From Actinernus sp. WN-2022 (lineage: Eukaryota > Cnidaria > Anthozoa > Actiniaria > Actinernidae): DNA of 64,000 nucleotides. Position 1 is the first letter of the stretch. Every line of letters starts with the position of its first letter. The notes beneath the pieces were generated by a model that worked only from the letters and a program-made list of their open reading frames with translations, had not been told where the DNA came from and made no database searches. The stretch is from positions 131,664,807-131,728,806 of the forward strand of contig JAOWCC010001634.1 of the NCBI GenBank assembly GCA_030867875.1, read 5' to 3'. Of this stretch, positions 51,982 through 61,465 are shown in pieces. Both the position numbers and the translations under genes were made by a program.

Positions 51982-54900
51982 GTAAGTAAGTAAAGCTAAT
52001 GGAACAGCTAATCAAAAGTATGACAGCAAATGCCAATACGTTTTTGTTTTCAAAATCTCTGCATTTCTCGTAGTTGTGTTAATTCCCATAATTTTAGGTT
52101 TTGTGCATCAGGAATATCGTTGGGTTTCTCTCGTTTTGCAGGTGCAGTCCGTAGTAAAATGACCAGGGGTCCATACTTCCCTACTCTCCCATTGTTGAAT
52201 GAGTACGAGCTACAAGTGCAAAAGTCAGCACAGACTGTTACCCAGGGGAACCAGCGGATGCAAGCAGATGACCAAAGTCCTCTCCGGAATGGGTGTCTGT
52301 TTGCAAAATCCGCCGATGGTGAACCAGGGAGTATAACACCAATGGTGATTTTACATCCACCTGCAGTCGCTACTCCTATGGCAGGACTCACCAAAGGAGA
52401 TGGGAAATCATGGATCCTTGATGCAAATACGGACACTGGCGTAATTAAAGAGGAAGCCAAGAATGTGACACCCCGCACAAATCAATCAGCTGTTACTTCA
52501 ACAATCAAGGTTCCAGATATGTCATCAGAACAACCTATTCCAACTGAATGGCCATGGGAGACGCTGAAGGCAACTGGAAATGACTTGAAGCTGTTAAACA
52601 AAGCTAAAGGTGATGATGTCATCCCACATGATAAAATTCAAGATGGGAGCACAAGTCATGGGAAGTTTGTGAGAGATCATGATACCCATGGCCAAGAAAA
52701 CCCACCTATCCCAGGCAGTGGTGAGAAGGACAGGAGTGTTGTTAAAAAAGAAAATCATGATATTGGTGCACCGCATATTGATACCAAAGAAAAGCCGATA
52801 TCAACTGAAAGACTCACAGGAAAAGAATCTATTGATCCGAAGCCGAACACATATCGTGACCTAGACGGGAGGCGGAGAAGACCTATCGAGGTTAAGTCAG
52901 ACAGTAAGTGGACAAGAAGTTGAATTGTATAAGCAAGGTGTGCACAAATGACCCTCAAAATGCAAATCGCTCACGTTGCTATATTTTCAAAATCAGTAAA
53001 TTATATATTTCTGAATTCCCATCATCTTGACAACAAAGAAATCAAACCCGAGTTCGATTAGTTAAGAGGGAGACAAGTTATTAAATGATATTTTTTTGTA
53101 AATTTCCCGCAAAAATTTGGCGGGAAATATTCAACGTAAAATCATTTACAAAATAACTTCTTCATTCATCTTTTAGAGTTTAGAATAGTTGTTCATAAAA
53201 ATCTAGCAACTTAAAGAATGCATCTGTACCCATAATCGTATGTTTTTAGAATTTTCAATTTTTGAGAGGAATTGCTTTAAAATTCACCGTGACGGCCAGA
53301 GTATACTTCATTATGACGTCATATATTTTTGAAAACGTCTCTTAGATAATAAATATGAGTATTTTTCGGGTTTAACGAAAAAATGTACTCATTGTAAACT
53401 GAATAGGCTCAATATGGTCTTTTTATATTTTTTTATTATCTCAAATTTAGTTAAATTTGAGGTCGAATTAACATTTTTTTGTTAGTTTATACATATTTGG
53501 TACGCTCAGCGTGAGCAATTTCAGGGTCATTTATGCCCACCGTGAAGAATATTGCACTATTTAAGAATTAGACTATGAGCTTGAAGTTTTTATTACACTA
53601 ATAGACTGTGTCTGTCGAGGAACTATAATCGGCTGATAGTTGCCCGCGAAAATTTGATGTTCTTAAAACAAACATAATTAGTCCGAGAACGAAGTTCGAG
53701 TGCTTATATGCTAGTTTTAAGAACATCAAATTTCCAAGGGAAACTAGACAGCCGATAGTTCCGAGACAGACGAAGGCTATTTGCGTTATTGCTCAACACA
53801 GCTCTCAGCGAGCACTATTATACAAATAGAGTGTGTCCGTCGAGGAACTTTCGGCTGATAGTTGCCCGCGGAAATTTGATGTTCTTAAAACAAATATAAG
53901 CCCGAGAACGAAGTTCGACGGCTTATATGCTAGTTTTAAGAGCATCAAATTTCCAAGGGAAACTATCAGCCGATAGTTCCGAGACAAACACACTCTATTT
54001 GTCGTTATTGTTCATCACAAAATTGTCCTCCGCTCTCGGCGGGCACTATCGCCTGATAATTTGCCTCCGCGGACGACTACTATCACGTCACGTGATCGCT
54101 TTTGATCAATGAGCGCGCGCTAAAATTTTGTGGTGAACTATAACGCCTGATAGTTTGCCTCCGCTGACGACAACTATCACGTCACGTGATCACTTTTAGC
54201 CAATAAGTACGCGCCAAAATTTTGTGTTAAACTATAACGGCTGATAGTTGACGAGGAGCGTGATAGAAACTGATTCGATGATTGCGTTTACTTTTCCTCG
54301 CGTTGGTTCCGAGTAGAACCCATCACGATCGGTCCATTGCGTGTTTACCGCCTTGCCGTGATTGGCCAGCATGAAAATAAAGCGTATAATATCAGTACCT
54401 CAACACTGTTTGTCACTATTCTCACGAGGTACTGAACTAGGAACTCAAAGGTTGACCAACGTTTTGTGTTTTTCGTTGCCGTCAATCATAACTACGACGG
54501 CCACCGAATATAAACCTCCGATGGTCTTGGAAAACTTACAGGATCGGAGAGATTCACACGCCCATTGCTCGTAAACATTCGGTGGCCGTCATAGTTCAGA
54601 TTGACGGCAGCGTAAAATGTAAAACGCTCGTTTTGAGTTCTCAGTCCGCGCAATAATGAAAATTGCTGTCACACCCTCGCTGCTCGACGTAACGTACGTT
54701 AATCTATTACAGGCGATCAGATCTACGACTTGAATCGGTTACTCTACGATCCTAAGACGAGGTGGAAGATCCTCTCTATGCTCTTCTTTGGCTTTGTGGC
54801 TGAATTGGGGATCATTGGTGCGGTTTTCCTTCCTGATATCCCGAAAGGGTGAGTTTATCACTGCTATTCATTAAATAGAGAAGAATACATTGGCACTCGG

Positions 54901-57812
54901 ATCGAGATATGGAATTTATCTTCGAGTGTTGAACTCGATATATCTCCAAGCGTCCATGTAGCGTCCATGTAGCGTCCATGTAGTGTCCATCAGTGTAGTG
55001 TCCATGTAGTGTCCATGCAGTGTCCATGCAGTGTCCATGAAGTGTCCATGTAGCGTCCATGTAGTGTCCATGTAGTGTCCATGTAGTGTCCATGTAGTGT
55101 CCATGTAGTGTCCATGTAGTGTCCATGTAGTGTCCATGTAGTGTCCATGTGGTGTCCATGTATTGTTTTATTTATTTTATAACAATACTTGGACCTGGGC
55201 CTGGTTGTTCGAAGCAAGGGTAAGCGCGTGACGTGGAAATCGCTGATTGGCTGAAAGGCGATATCCACACACGTAAAACTATCGTATTTTTACATATGTT
55301 CAGATACGATATTTCTCAGTGCTGGAAATCCTTGTAAAACACTGTAGTTTATAGAATCAAAAAGGTTTTCATCTACAAAACTTAACACACGTTAGAATTA
55401 CTTTATATAGTACTTGCAAATACAGCATCATAATATTTGTATGCTGGCCTTAAGTTATGTGCCTCAGTTCACTAGACCAGTGAACAATTAGGAAGTTCTT
55501 AGCTCAGAGATGGCTATAACTGCCTCATTATATATTCCAGCGGCAGTCTTATGTGACGTCAAATATTTCAGCGGGTCCAGTTTTGAACCTAATTTCGATT
55601 ACCGGGAGATAGACGATGCAGAATAATCATACCGTTCGTTTTCATAATAACTTGAAAATCTAGGTTTTTGGAGCTATTTTTCTCTGAAAACTGGGTCCAG
55701 TTCCAGACCCATGGCCGTACATAACTAACAATATATCATACAAGAACCCCTGCGGACCACAACATTGAAGCAAAGCTAATTTTGTATACTGTTGAGCCAT
55801 ATAAATTATAGTGAAATCGGAGCTCTATACACTTATAGAAAATTAACAAGGAAAAAATGGGACAAAGATAACCAGGCATGTAAGTCAAAAGCATTTTACA
55901 ACGCGCGCATGTCTGCCGTTCGCTGTCCATGCTTCACTCGCTCGCTGCCCAATTTCAGCTTCAACTTGATTCAATAATATTAAGTTTATATATTATTACT
56001 CAACCCGCATTTAGAAAAGGCTAATGGATCCGGGCTTATAGGATGTTTCGTTGTATATATAACTTTTAGACGAGATCAAGCTAGTGACTTAATCTAATTA
56101 ATGAAGTTAATTAAGTTAGAGCAGAAGACTCCATGACATGGCACCTCTTATGTATAAGGCCAAGAACAAACTATACCAGTAACTTATTTCAAATCTCGGT
56201 AAGCATTCCATTAGATATATGGGACCCAGGTTATGGCTAAGAATACCGGAGAACATTAGACAATCACCATCACTGTCATCTTTTAAGAATAATATCCGTA
56301 AGTTGGACTCGAGTGTTGTGTTGGCCGATGACAGCTGCACCAACTGCCTATTATGTAGTACTTGAGCTGAGGTGCACACGTTATCTAGTGCGTGCGGTTG
56401 ATGTAGTTAGGGGCGGATGTTCTGACTATGGTTTGATTGGATTCTCAAAGTGTGGACACGAGAACTCCCGTGAGATTTGTTCTAAATATAAGTTGGGCTC
56501 CTGGTACAGTATGTTCTACTCAGATCCTCTAGCTTTTTCCCTTCGGTATGACCCGCACGCTTTGAAATTGAGCCACAAAATAAAGCAGGAAACAACAATC
56601 GGTCCAAAACGTACGCTAATTTAATGAGAGATATTTAATCTAGTCTTGTAGGAAGTCTTCGTTTTTTTTTGGCTTTGATTTCGGGTTGCCTGTGGTGCAC
56701 AGTCTGACACAGATAACCCAAATCACACACAGCGGTCAAACGTCTGCGCATGCGTCAAAAGTCTTGCAACAACAACCTATTCCAAAACAAATTCAAAGCG
56801 AGCCGGCGGCCGTCACTGTTCACAAACCCGCTTTCAAACCTTGAGAACTTCTTTGGTAAATTACGAAACAATTTGGTAAACTCACAGTTTGAAGTTTGTT
56901 CAATTTCCGTCGACTGTGAAAATAAAAAGCTTAACTTTCACGTATTTTTCTTAACTTTTTGGGGTAGAAGTTCACTGTAATATGTTTTAAGGTAAATTTT
57001 GCGCGGGAAATTCGCGCGGGCACCCACGCGCAGACGTTTGACCGCTGTGTGCCCAAATCCACACAGCGGTCAAACGTCTGCGCATGCGTCAAAAGTATTG
57101 CAACAACAACATATTCCAAAACAAATTCAAAGCGAGCCGGCGGCCGTCACTGTTCACACACCCGTTTTCAAACCTTGAGAACTTTTTTGGTAAATTACGA
57201 AACAATTTGGTAAACTCACAGTTTGAAGTTTGTTCAATTTCTCGTCGACTGTGAAAATAAAAACCTTAACTTTCACGTATTTTTCTTAACTTTTGGGGGT
57301 AGAAGTTCACTGTAATATGTTTTAAGGTAAATTTTGCGCGGGAAATTCGCGCGGCCGCCCACCAGACTGACCGTAATACGCACGCGCAGACGTTTGACCG
57401 CTGTGTGGCCCAAATCACACGTTAGTATAGCCGCTGACCGACTCAACAGAGATCACAAGCACGCAGTTGAACTACATGATCACATACAACCGAGACATTA
57501 ACACCAAGTAACAATATAGTGTGTCTTGAAGTTATCACGGTTAACTAATTTAGGTTTTATTCATTTTTTTATGTTTACAGTCCACTTGTGATATATGAGA
57601 AGGCGAAGGGGAAAAAGAGAACGCCTAGAAAGTCCAAAAGATCCAAAAAGAAACGACACAAGCCTAAGCCGAAACCCAAAATACGGCCAAAGGCAATCAA
57701 AAATGGAAAAGAAAAAGGAAAAGAGAGAAACCAAGAAACATTTGGAAATCAAACGAGCGATGGAAATCAGACAGAATTAAAGGATTCTCGTTCGGAGACG
57801 AAAACCTCATAG
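51850..57812 (+). CDS. Unrecognised single-pass membrane protein (4 exons, 5' partial)
   Basis: Exons 51850-51981, 52142-52903, 54713-54848 and 57581-57812 join in phases 1, 1, 1 and 2 and give 420 residues (the first one partial). Residues 1-45 carry two cysteines (DVCHLLDG, WANCTV) and an NCT glycosylation sequon. Residues 46-298 are long, polar and low in cysteine, with Lys/Glu/Asp/Pro/Thr-rich sequence. Residues 318-338 (ILSMLFFGFVAELGIIGAVFL) form one hydrophobic helix preceded by KTRWK. Residues 345-400 are strongly basic (KGKKRTPRKSKRSKKKRHK), as expected for a cytosolic stop-transfer tail. Predicted type I orientation: disordered outer or luminal part, basic cytosolic tail. I do not recognise the family. 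No signal peptide is visible because the 5' exons were not found. The stop TAG is followed by a long in-frame open region (see 57813). Confidence 0.75.
52142..52903 (+). CDS. Membrane protein exon b (long polar segment)
   Basis: Acceptor TTTTGCAG ends at 52141, donor GTAAGT at 52904; phase 1/1; 762 nt, the largest exon in the window. Polar, probably disordered, with sequons such as NVT and NQS and repeated basic/acidic patches. It is open for about 297 codons while the neighbouring DNA is full of stops, and its even base composition differs from the AT-rich flanks. Confidence 0.85.
53080..53600. other. Intron b-c, no gene seen
   Basis: A short hairpin TTTCCCGCAAAAATTTGGCGGGAAA lies at about 53103. 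Otherwise AT-rich sequence with no recognised element. Confidence 0.45.
53600..53782. mobile_element. Hairpin MITE, copy 1 of 2
   Basis: GTCTGTCGAGGAACTATAAT, CGGCTGATAGTTGCCCGCG and AAATTTGATGTTCTTAAAAC form a stem with GTTTTAAGAACATCAAATTT and ACAGCCGATAGTTCCGAGAC. Confidence 0.85.
53823..54002. mobile_element. Hairpin MITE, copy 2 of 2
   Basis: CAAATAGAGTGTGTCCGTCG ... ACAAACACACTCTATTTG encloses the same stem as copy 1. The two copies are in the same order, 40 bp apart. Confidence 0.88.
54040..54250 (+). repeat. Two tandem ~88-bp units, related to the hairpins
   Basis: CGCCTGATAxTTTGCCTCCG, CTATCACGTCACGTGATC and GCGCxAAAATTTTGT occur twice in direct order, ending with CGGCTGATAGT, the same stem word as in the preceding hairpins. 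Confidence 0.75.
54436..54645. mobile_element. MITE, GACGGCCACCGAAT hairpin, 210 bp
   Basis: GAACTCAAAGGTTGACCAAC, TTGCCGTCAATCATAACTAC and GACGGCCACCGAATAT face ATTCGGTGGCCGTCATAGTT and GATTGACGGCAGCG. Arms of about 75 bp. It ends 68 bases before exon c of the membrane protein gene. Confidence 0.8.
54713..54848 (+). CDS. Membrane protein exon c (transmembrane helix)
   Basis: Acceptor TTACAG ends at 54712, donor GTGAGT at 54849; phase 1 in, 2 out. DQIYDLNRLLYDPKTRWK leads into a 21-residue hydrophobic helix containing one Glu, then LPDIPKG. Confidence 0.85.
54951..55162. repeat. 12-bp minisatellite, GTCCATGTAGTG
   Basis: About 17-18 units with few variants (GTAGCG, GCAGTG, GAAGTG; one shortened unit near 54988). 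The period is a multiple of three and the minus strand has no stop in any frame, which explains the long MDTTWTLHGHY-like frames there. Confidence 0.95.
55195..55245. repeat. Half copy of the GGTTGTTCGAAGCAAGG MITE
   Basis: GGCCTGGTTGTTCGAAGCAA then GGGTAAGCGCG matches the left end of 35425-35562 only. Confidence 0.75.
55250..56090. other. Intron c-d segment; no gene seen
   Basis: No recognised element. A + strand frame near 55792 and a minus frame at 55736 are short and unsupported. Confidence 0.4.
56130..56364 (+). pseudogene. LINE reverse-transcriptase C-terminal fragment
   Basis: Translates to YMGPRLWLRIPENIRQSPSL followed by SSFKNNIRKLD, the usual YGPRLWNSLPxxIRxxxSLxxFKxxLK ending of CR1-like LINE polyproteins, then a stop. 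Inserted in intron c-d of the membrane protein gene. Confidence 0.75.
56726..57051. mobile_element. MITE, CACACAGCGGTCAAACG, tandem copy 1
   Basis: CACACAGCGGTCAAACGTCT and its complement AGACGTTTGACCGCTGTGTG bound the unit. Preceded by CCCAAATC (56717-56724) and followed by CCCAAATC (57052-57059). Confidence 0.88.
57060..57408. mobile_element. MITE, CACACAGCGGTCAAACG, tandem copy 2
   Basis: Same ends and same interior (GCAACAACAACATATTCCAA, GCGAGCCGGCGGCCGTCACT) as copy 1 with a few changes. It is 22 bp longer near the right end. Followed by CCCAAATC (57409-57416). It ends 172 bases before exon d. Confidence 0.88.
57581..57812 (+). CDS. Membrane protein exon d (basic tail, TAG stop)
   Basis: Acceptor GTTTACAG ends at 57580; phase 2 in. 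It starts PLVIYEKAKGKKRTPRKSKR and is very Lys/Arg-rich, then turns polar (GNQTSDGNQTELKDSRSETK). Stop TAG at 57810-57812. Confidence 0.82.
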
Positions 57813-58175
57813 TCAGCTCAAGAGCTGACAACAGCACAGAGTCAGAGGTCAACTAAGGTTACAGAAGGGTCACAAGAGCAAGTGACTAATACGAGTATAA
57901 AAGATACACATCAGGACTGGAACAGAAAAACAGAAAGTTCAGAATCGGAAAGTTCAGAATCTGATCAAGAACAGGAAGTCTCCAGCGATGCGAGCTTGGC
58001 GGGTACATCAGATAGTTCAACGGCTGAATCAGAAAGTGATGTAGAGAGACTTCACATTGTTCCAGTCAGACGTCTACGAAGATTCAACTTCAGCTTCTTT
58101 GACCTCCTCTCTTGTGTCTTGTTTCCCTTCAAATGTTTCGTGCAGTTCTCTTGTCGCCTTCTCCTCGTTATTTAG
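57813..58175 (+). other. In-frame open region after the TAG stop (120 codons)
   Basis: The same reading frame stays open for 120 codons to TAG at 58173-58175. It looks coding: polar (SAQELTTAQSQRSTKVTEG), then Ser/Glu/Asp-rich (RKTESSESESSESDQEQE, GTSDSSTAESESD), then basic (VPVRRLRRFN), then hydrophobic (FFDLLSCVLFPF). It may be a C-terminal extension reached by readthrough or by an allele lacking the stop. Alternatively it may be 3' UTR open by chance, or a sequence error. Confidence 0.5.
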
Positions 58176-58485
58176 GAGATTGTTAACTGTATTTTATTTA
58201 TATCGTTCAAAGCAATGTGTTGAATTGTATCAGCTAAAACTCCTCCATCTCTGAAACTTGTTGATTTTTTAAAGACCTTAATAACTTTTCTTTCATATTT
58301 TAATGTTTGAGTAAATCTGGATATTTGGAATATATGGTTTTCTTCCTGAATGATCAATGCAACGGTTCTACTGAAGAACTTGTTGAATCACTTGTTATTA
58401 TCAAACTCACTCTATTCTGTTATTCCAAATTAACTTCTGCCAATTACTATAATGCAAAATTCATTCATGTAACATTTGATGCACA

Positions 58486-58491
58486 AATAAA
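58486..58491 (+). terminator. Possible polyadenylation signal AATAAA
   Basis: AATAAA within CACAAATAAATATATG, 311 bases after the second stop (58175) and 674 after the first, before the next repeat cluster starts. Confidence 0.45.
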
Positions 58492-58639
58492 TATATGTTC
58501 GATCGTTTAAATGCGAGATCTAGAAATTCGTCCCAAACGATATTTTCCAAAAAGGAATATATTGTAACACGCGGTAAGCATCTCAGGCTTGGATCTGTCG
58601 AACTCGCGTTTTAGTTTGCTTCCCCGTCCAGTCCCTCTC

Positions 58640-59300
58640 TTTCCTCTTACCCCACGTGCACCCCAACCGCGGCAAAACGTTCCGCGCATGCGTTTTTGCT
58701 ATTGTCGGCGCGCGGCCGCCCCTAGTTCCTCGCGAAAACTGAAATGAAACAACACATGTCATGATTTTTAAATTTCTGCTTAAAAGTATCCATTTGTGAA
58801 CTGTTTTGACAAAAAAAAAAAAGAAAACTACTTCAAAGATAAGCCTAAGACTTTGACAGGTTGAAGTTTTCTTAATTTGTAATTCACTGTGAGTTCACTA
58901 AATTATAAAATTATTTACTAAAAAAGTTTAAGCCCTCGGTAATTTGTATTTGATAGCAGAGCCTTCGTTCTTTCGACCAGTGGAGCATACCGTTTTCCCG
59001 GTATGCCTAAGACTAACAGGTTGAAGTTTTCTTAATTTGTAATTCACTGTGAGTTCACTAAATTATAAAATTATTTACTAAAAAAGTTTAAGCCCTCGGT
59101 AATTTGTATTTGATAGCAGAGCCTTCGTTCTTTCGACCAGTGGAGCATACCGTTTTCCCGGTATGCCTAAGACTAACAGGTTGAAGTTTTCTTAATTTAC
59201 AATTCACTGTGAGTAAAATTATTTACTAAAAAGAGTTCCAGAGCCTTCGTTCTTTCGGCCAGCGGAGCGTAACGTTTTGACGCGGTGTGCGTACTCCCCT
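58640..59300. repeat. MITE family G cluster with internally amplified ~160-bp unit
   Basis: CCGCGGCAAAACG at the left and AACGTTTTGACGCGGTG at the right are family G ends. Inside, the segment from GCCTAAGACT to TTTTCCCGGTA is present in near-identical copies starting at about 58846, 59007 and 59166, with a period of about 160 bp; the third is truncated. Confidence 0.8.
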
Positions 59301-59880
59301 CACCGCAGCAAAACGTCACGCGCATGTACTTTTGATGAGCCAGTCGTACGTGCGTCTTCCCGGTTTCCCGCCGAAACTAAGAAAACAGAAGCAATCACCA
59401 CTTTCTAATTTTTGGTACGAATTTGCAATGTTTCACAAAACCAAAAGAAAAAAAAATACTTTAAAAGCTAAGCCTAAGACTTTAATAGGTTGATGTTTTC
59501 TTAATTTGTAATTCACTGTGAGTTTACAAAATGATATAATTATTTACTTAAAAAATGGAGATCAGAATTGATGAAGGATGTAGGGTTGAACTCGCAAAAT
59601 GCCAGGCAAGACCTGATTTAGAAATGCGAGTAAACTGTCATGAAAACTCGCCAATGTTTCTCGTAGAATCTTGCTGAACTATATGTTGCTAGCCCAGTGG
59701 AAAAAACCTTTTTGATAGGAAAAAATGGTGACAACTATCAATAGTCGCCAGTTGTATTTTCTGTAATCGTTTTCTACGGTTCCCATTGTTGCTCTAAGTA
59801 CTGCATACCTATTTCGATCAATAAACGAGCAATTAAGAAAAATATGTGTTATTATTCCAATATAATTTTGGCATTTGTTT
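59300..59880. other. Remnant of another family G copy, then unassigned DNA
   Basis: CTCACCGCAGCAAAACGTCA at 59299 and AAGCTAAGCCTAAGACTTTA at 59466 are family G words. 59560-59880 shows no gene. Confidence 0.5.
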
Positions 59881-59884
59881 TATT

Positions 59885-60100
59885 TTTTTGTTCCCAGTTA
59901 AGATGCTCATCTAAGTACATCCCTAAGTATTTTATATATAGCCTTTTTTTTCATTATTAGCAACATAAACTTTAATTAGGTTTTTTTCCTTTATTGTTAA
60001 TATGTTGTATAAATGGGACAGCACAGAAATAGAGGATTAATTTAAACTCCTCATTCATTACTGTTTCTAGATCTGTTATGCTTTTACATGAATGGAAACA
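59885..60100 (-). pseudogene. LINE reverse-transcriptase fragment, minus strand
   Basis: The complement translates, with stops and frame changes, to SITDLETVMNEEFKL and further on IKYLGMYLDEHLNWE. These match the region between the YADD motif and the thumb of CR1/L2-like LINE polymerases (xNxELxxxxxWxxxNxLxLN.. and KYLGVxLDxxLxW). Confidence 0.75.
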
Positions 60101-60380
60101 TTAGTATCTTAGAGCAGTTGGGCCTATGATTTACATAAAACAAATACGGCTCAATTGTCTAGCGAAGGTACCCCGCGTGCTGCCTCGACCCCACGCATCT
60201 GTTTGTGCGAAGCGAAGCCGTCTGTGTGAGGAGCTGTCTGTCTGTCTGTATGCAGATCGAAATGAGCGCGGAGAGCTGTTGCTGATTGGTAGCCTTCTCC
60301 GCAGGCAACTCCCAAGATAATAGGAAAATTGAATCTAGTTATTGGCTGTTAGACACGGCGGAAGTAAATGAAGATTGGGG
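60100..60380. other. Unassigned, no gene seen
   Basis: A short GTCTGTCTGTCTGT microsatellite lies near 60232. The 64-codon frame at 60126 has no domain. Confidence 0.4.
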
Positions 60381-60770
60381 GCATGTCAGTCGAATTGAAC
60401 CTCAAGTTTCTTCAAAATAGAGCTCAAAAATAAACACCCCAAGGTCGAAGAGCCTGCTATGTCCATGTGAATGTCCATGTGAATGCCCTGATATGCTTTA
60501 CAAACGTTTTGATAACGGACGGCAATTGAAGATTAAAGTGGATTACAAAAGTATATTCTATAAACTTTATTTCGGTTACTGTGAAACGATTTCAGGTTGC
60601 TCTAATCTAAATCTCTCTTACAAACATAATTTTCATCCACTCTTTGCCATCCTTCATCAAACTTATCTCAGATGTTCTCCAGTATACCCTGAAAGCACAC
60701 TCTGGTAATCTGAGTAGTTATTGTTGTCTTTCGTCATGAGAACGTTTATCATTTGTTGGTTGACAGTACT
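60380..60770 (+). repeat. Repeat family B, copy
   Basis: GTCGAATTGAACCTCAAGTT, ATGCCCTGATATGCTTTACA, GTGGATTACAAAAGTATATT, TTTGCCATCCTTCATCAAAC and GTAATCTGAGTAGTTATTGT parallel 19470-19790. Confidence 0.8.
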
Positions 60771-61130
60771 CCTTTAATATAGGGATTACAAATTTATAAA
60801 ATTAATAAGGTCTGATCAGCTATGCAGGTCAAAATTGTTTATTTCCCAAAATAATTTTAAAATGTCACCATTTAAGTACAGGAATACACAAATAACTTTT
60901 TGTAGAAAACGTAACAAGTCTTTTCTTGAGGCAATTTTTTTTGTGATGTCAGTGAGCACGATCCATAGTTTATATTTTACACAATCAATATTCTGTACTA
61001 GCATTTTTCATTTAAGTTGAGGAGGCACTGGGAACGAGATTGTTACATCTCAAATTCAGGCAAAACGTTAGGCACATGCGCTGTAGGTGTGCCTAGCCGC
61101 GTGCCTCACGCCAGTTTCCCACCCAATTTT

Positions 61131-61463
61131 TAGGTCTGTGAAATGTTTGTTCAAAAATAAGAAAACTACTGTAAAGCCTAAAACTTTAAACAGGTTTAAT
61201 TTTTTTCAGTAGACTGAATACCAGGAGCGTCCATTTGTGCTATAAATAACTCGGAGTATTTATACCTTGGGCTATTTTTGGAACCATTCGCCGTTACTTT
61301 CTTCACGGTACGCAGTTATTGTGTTGTCTGTTCTTTTCTTAGCCTATGCCATTCCTAACTTGACAAGCACTGTAACTCATAATGCGATGTAAGACAGTTT
61401 ATCAGCTATAAAATAGATTCGATAGTACGCGCGCTCGGATTGGTTGAAAGCAGTGTTTCTATA
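61131..61463 (+). repeat. Repeat family I, copy 2
   Basis: Matches 50845-51195 over its length; a deletion after GGAACCA and few substitutions. It stops where the LINE remnant begins. Confidence 0.85.
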
Positions 61464-61465
61464 GC

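Noticed and set aside
54812..55268. Long minus-strand frames coding for MDTTWTLHGHY repeats
   Set aside because: They are produced by the 12-bp minisatellite, whose period is a multiple of three and which lacks stops on that strand.
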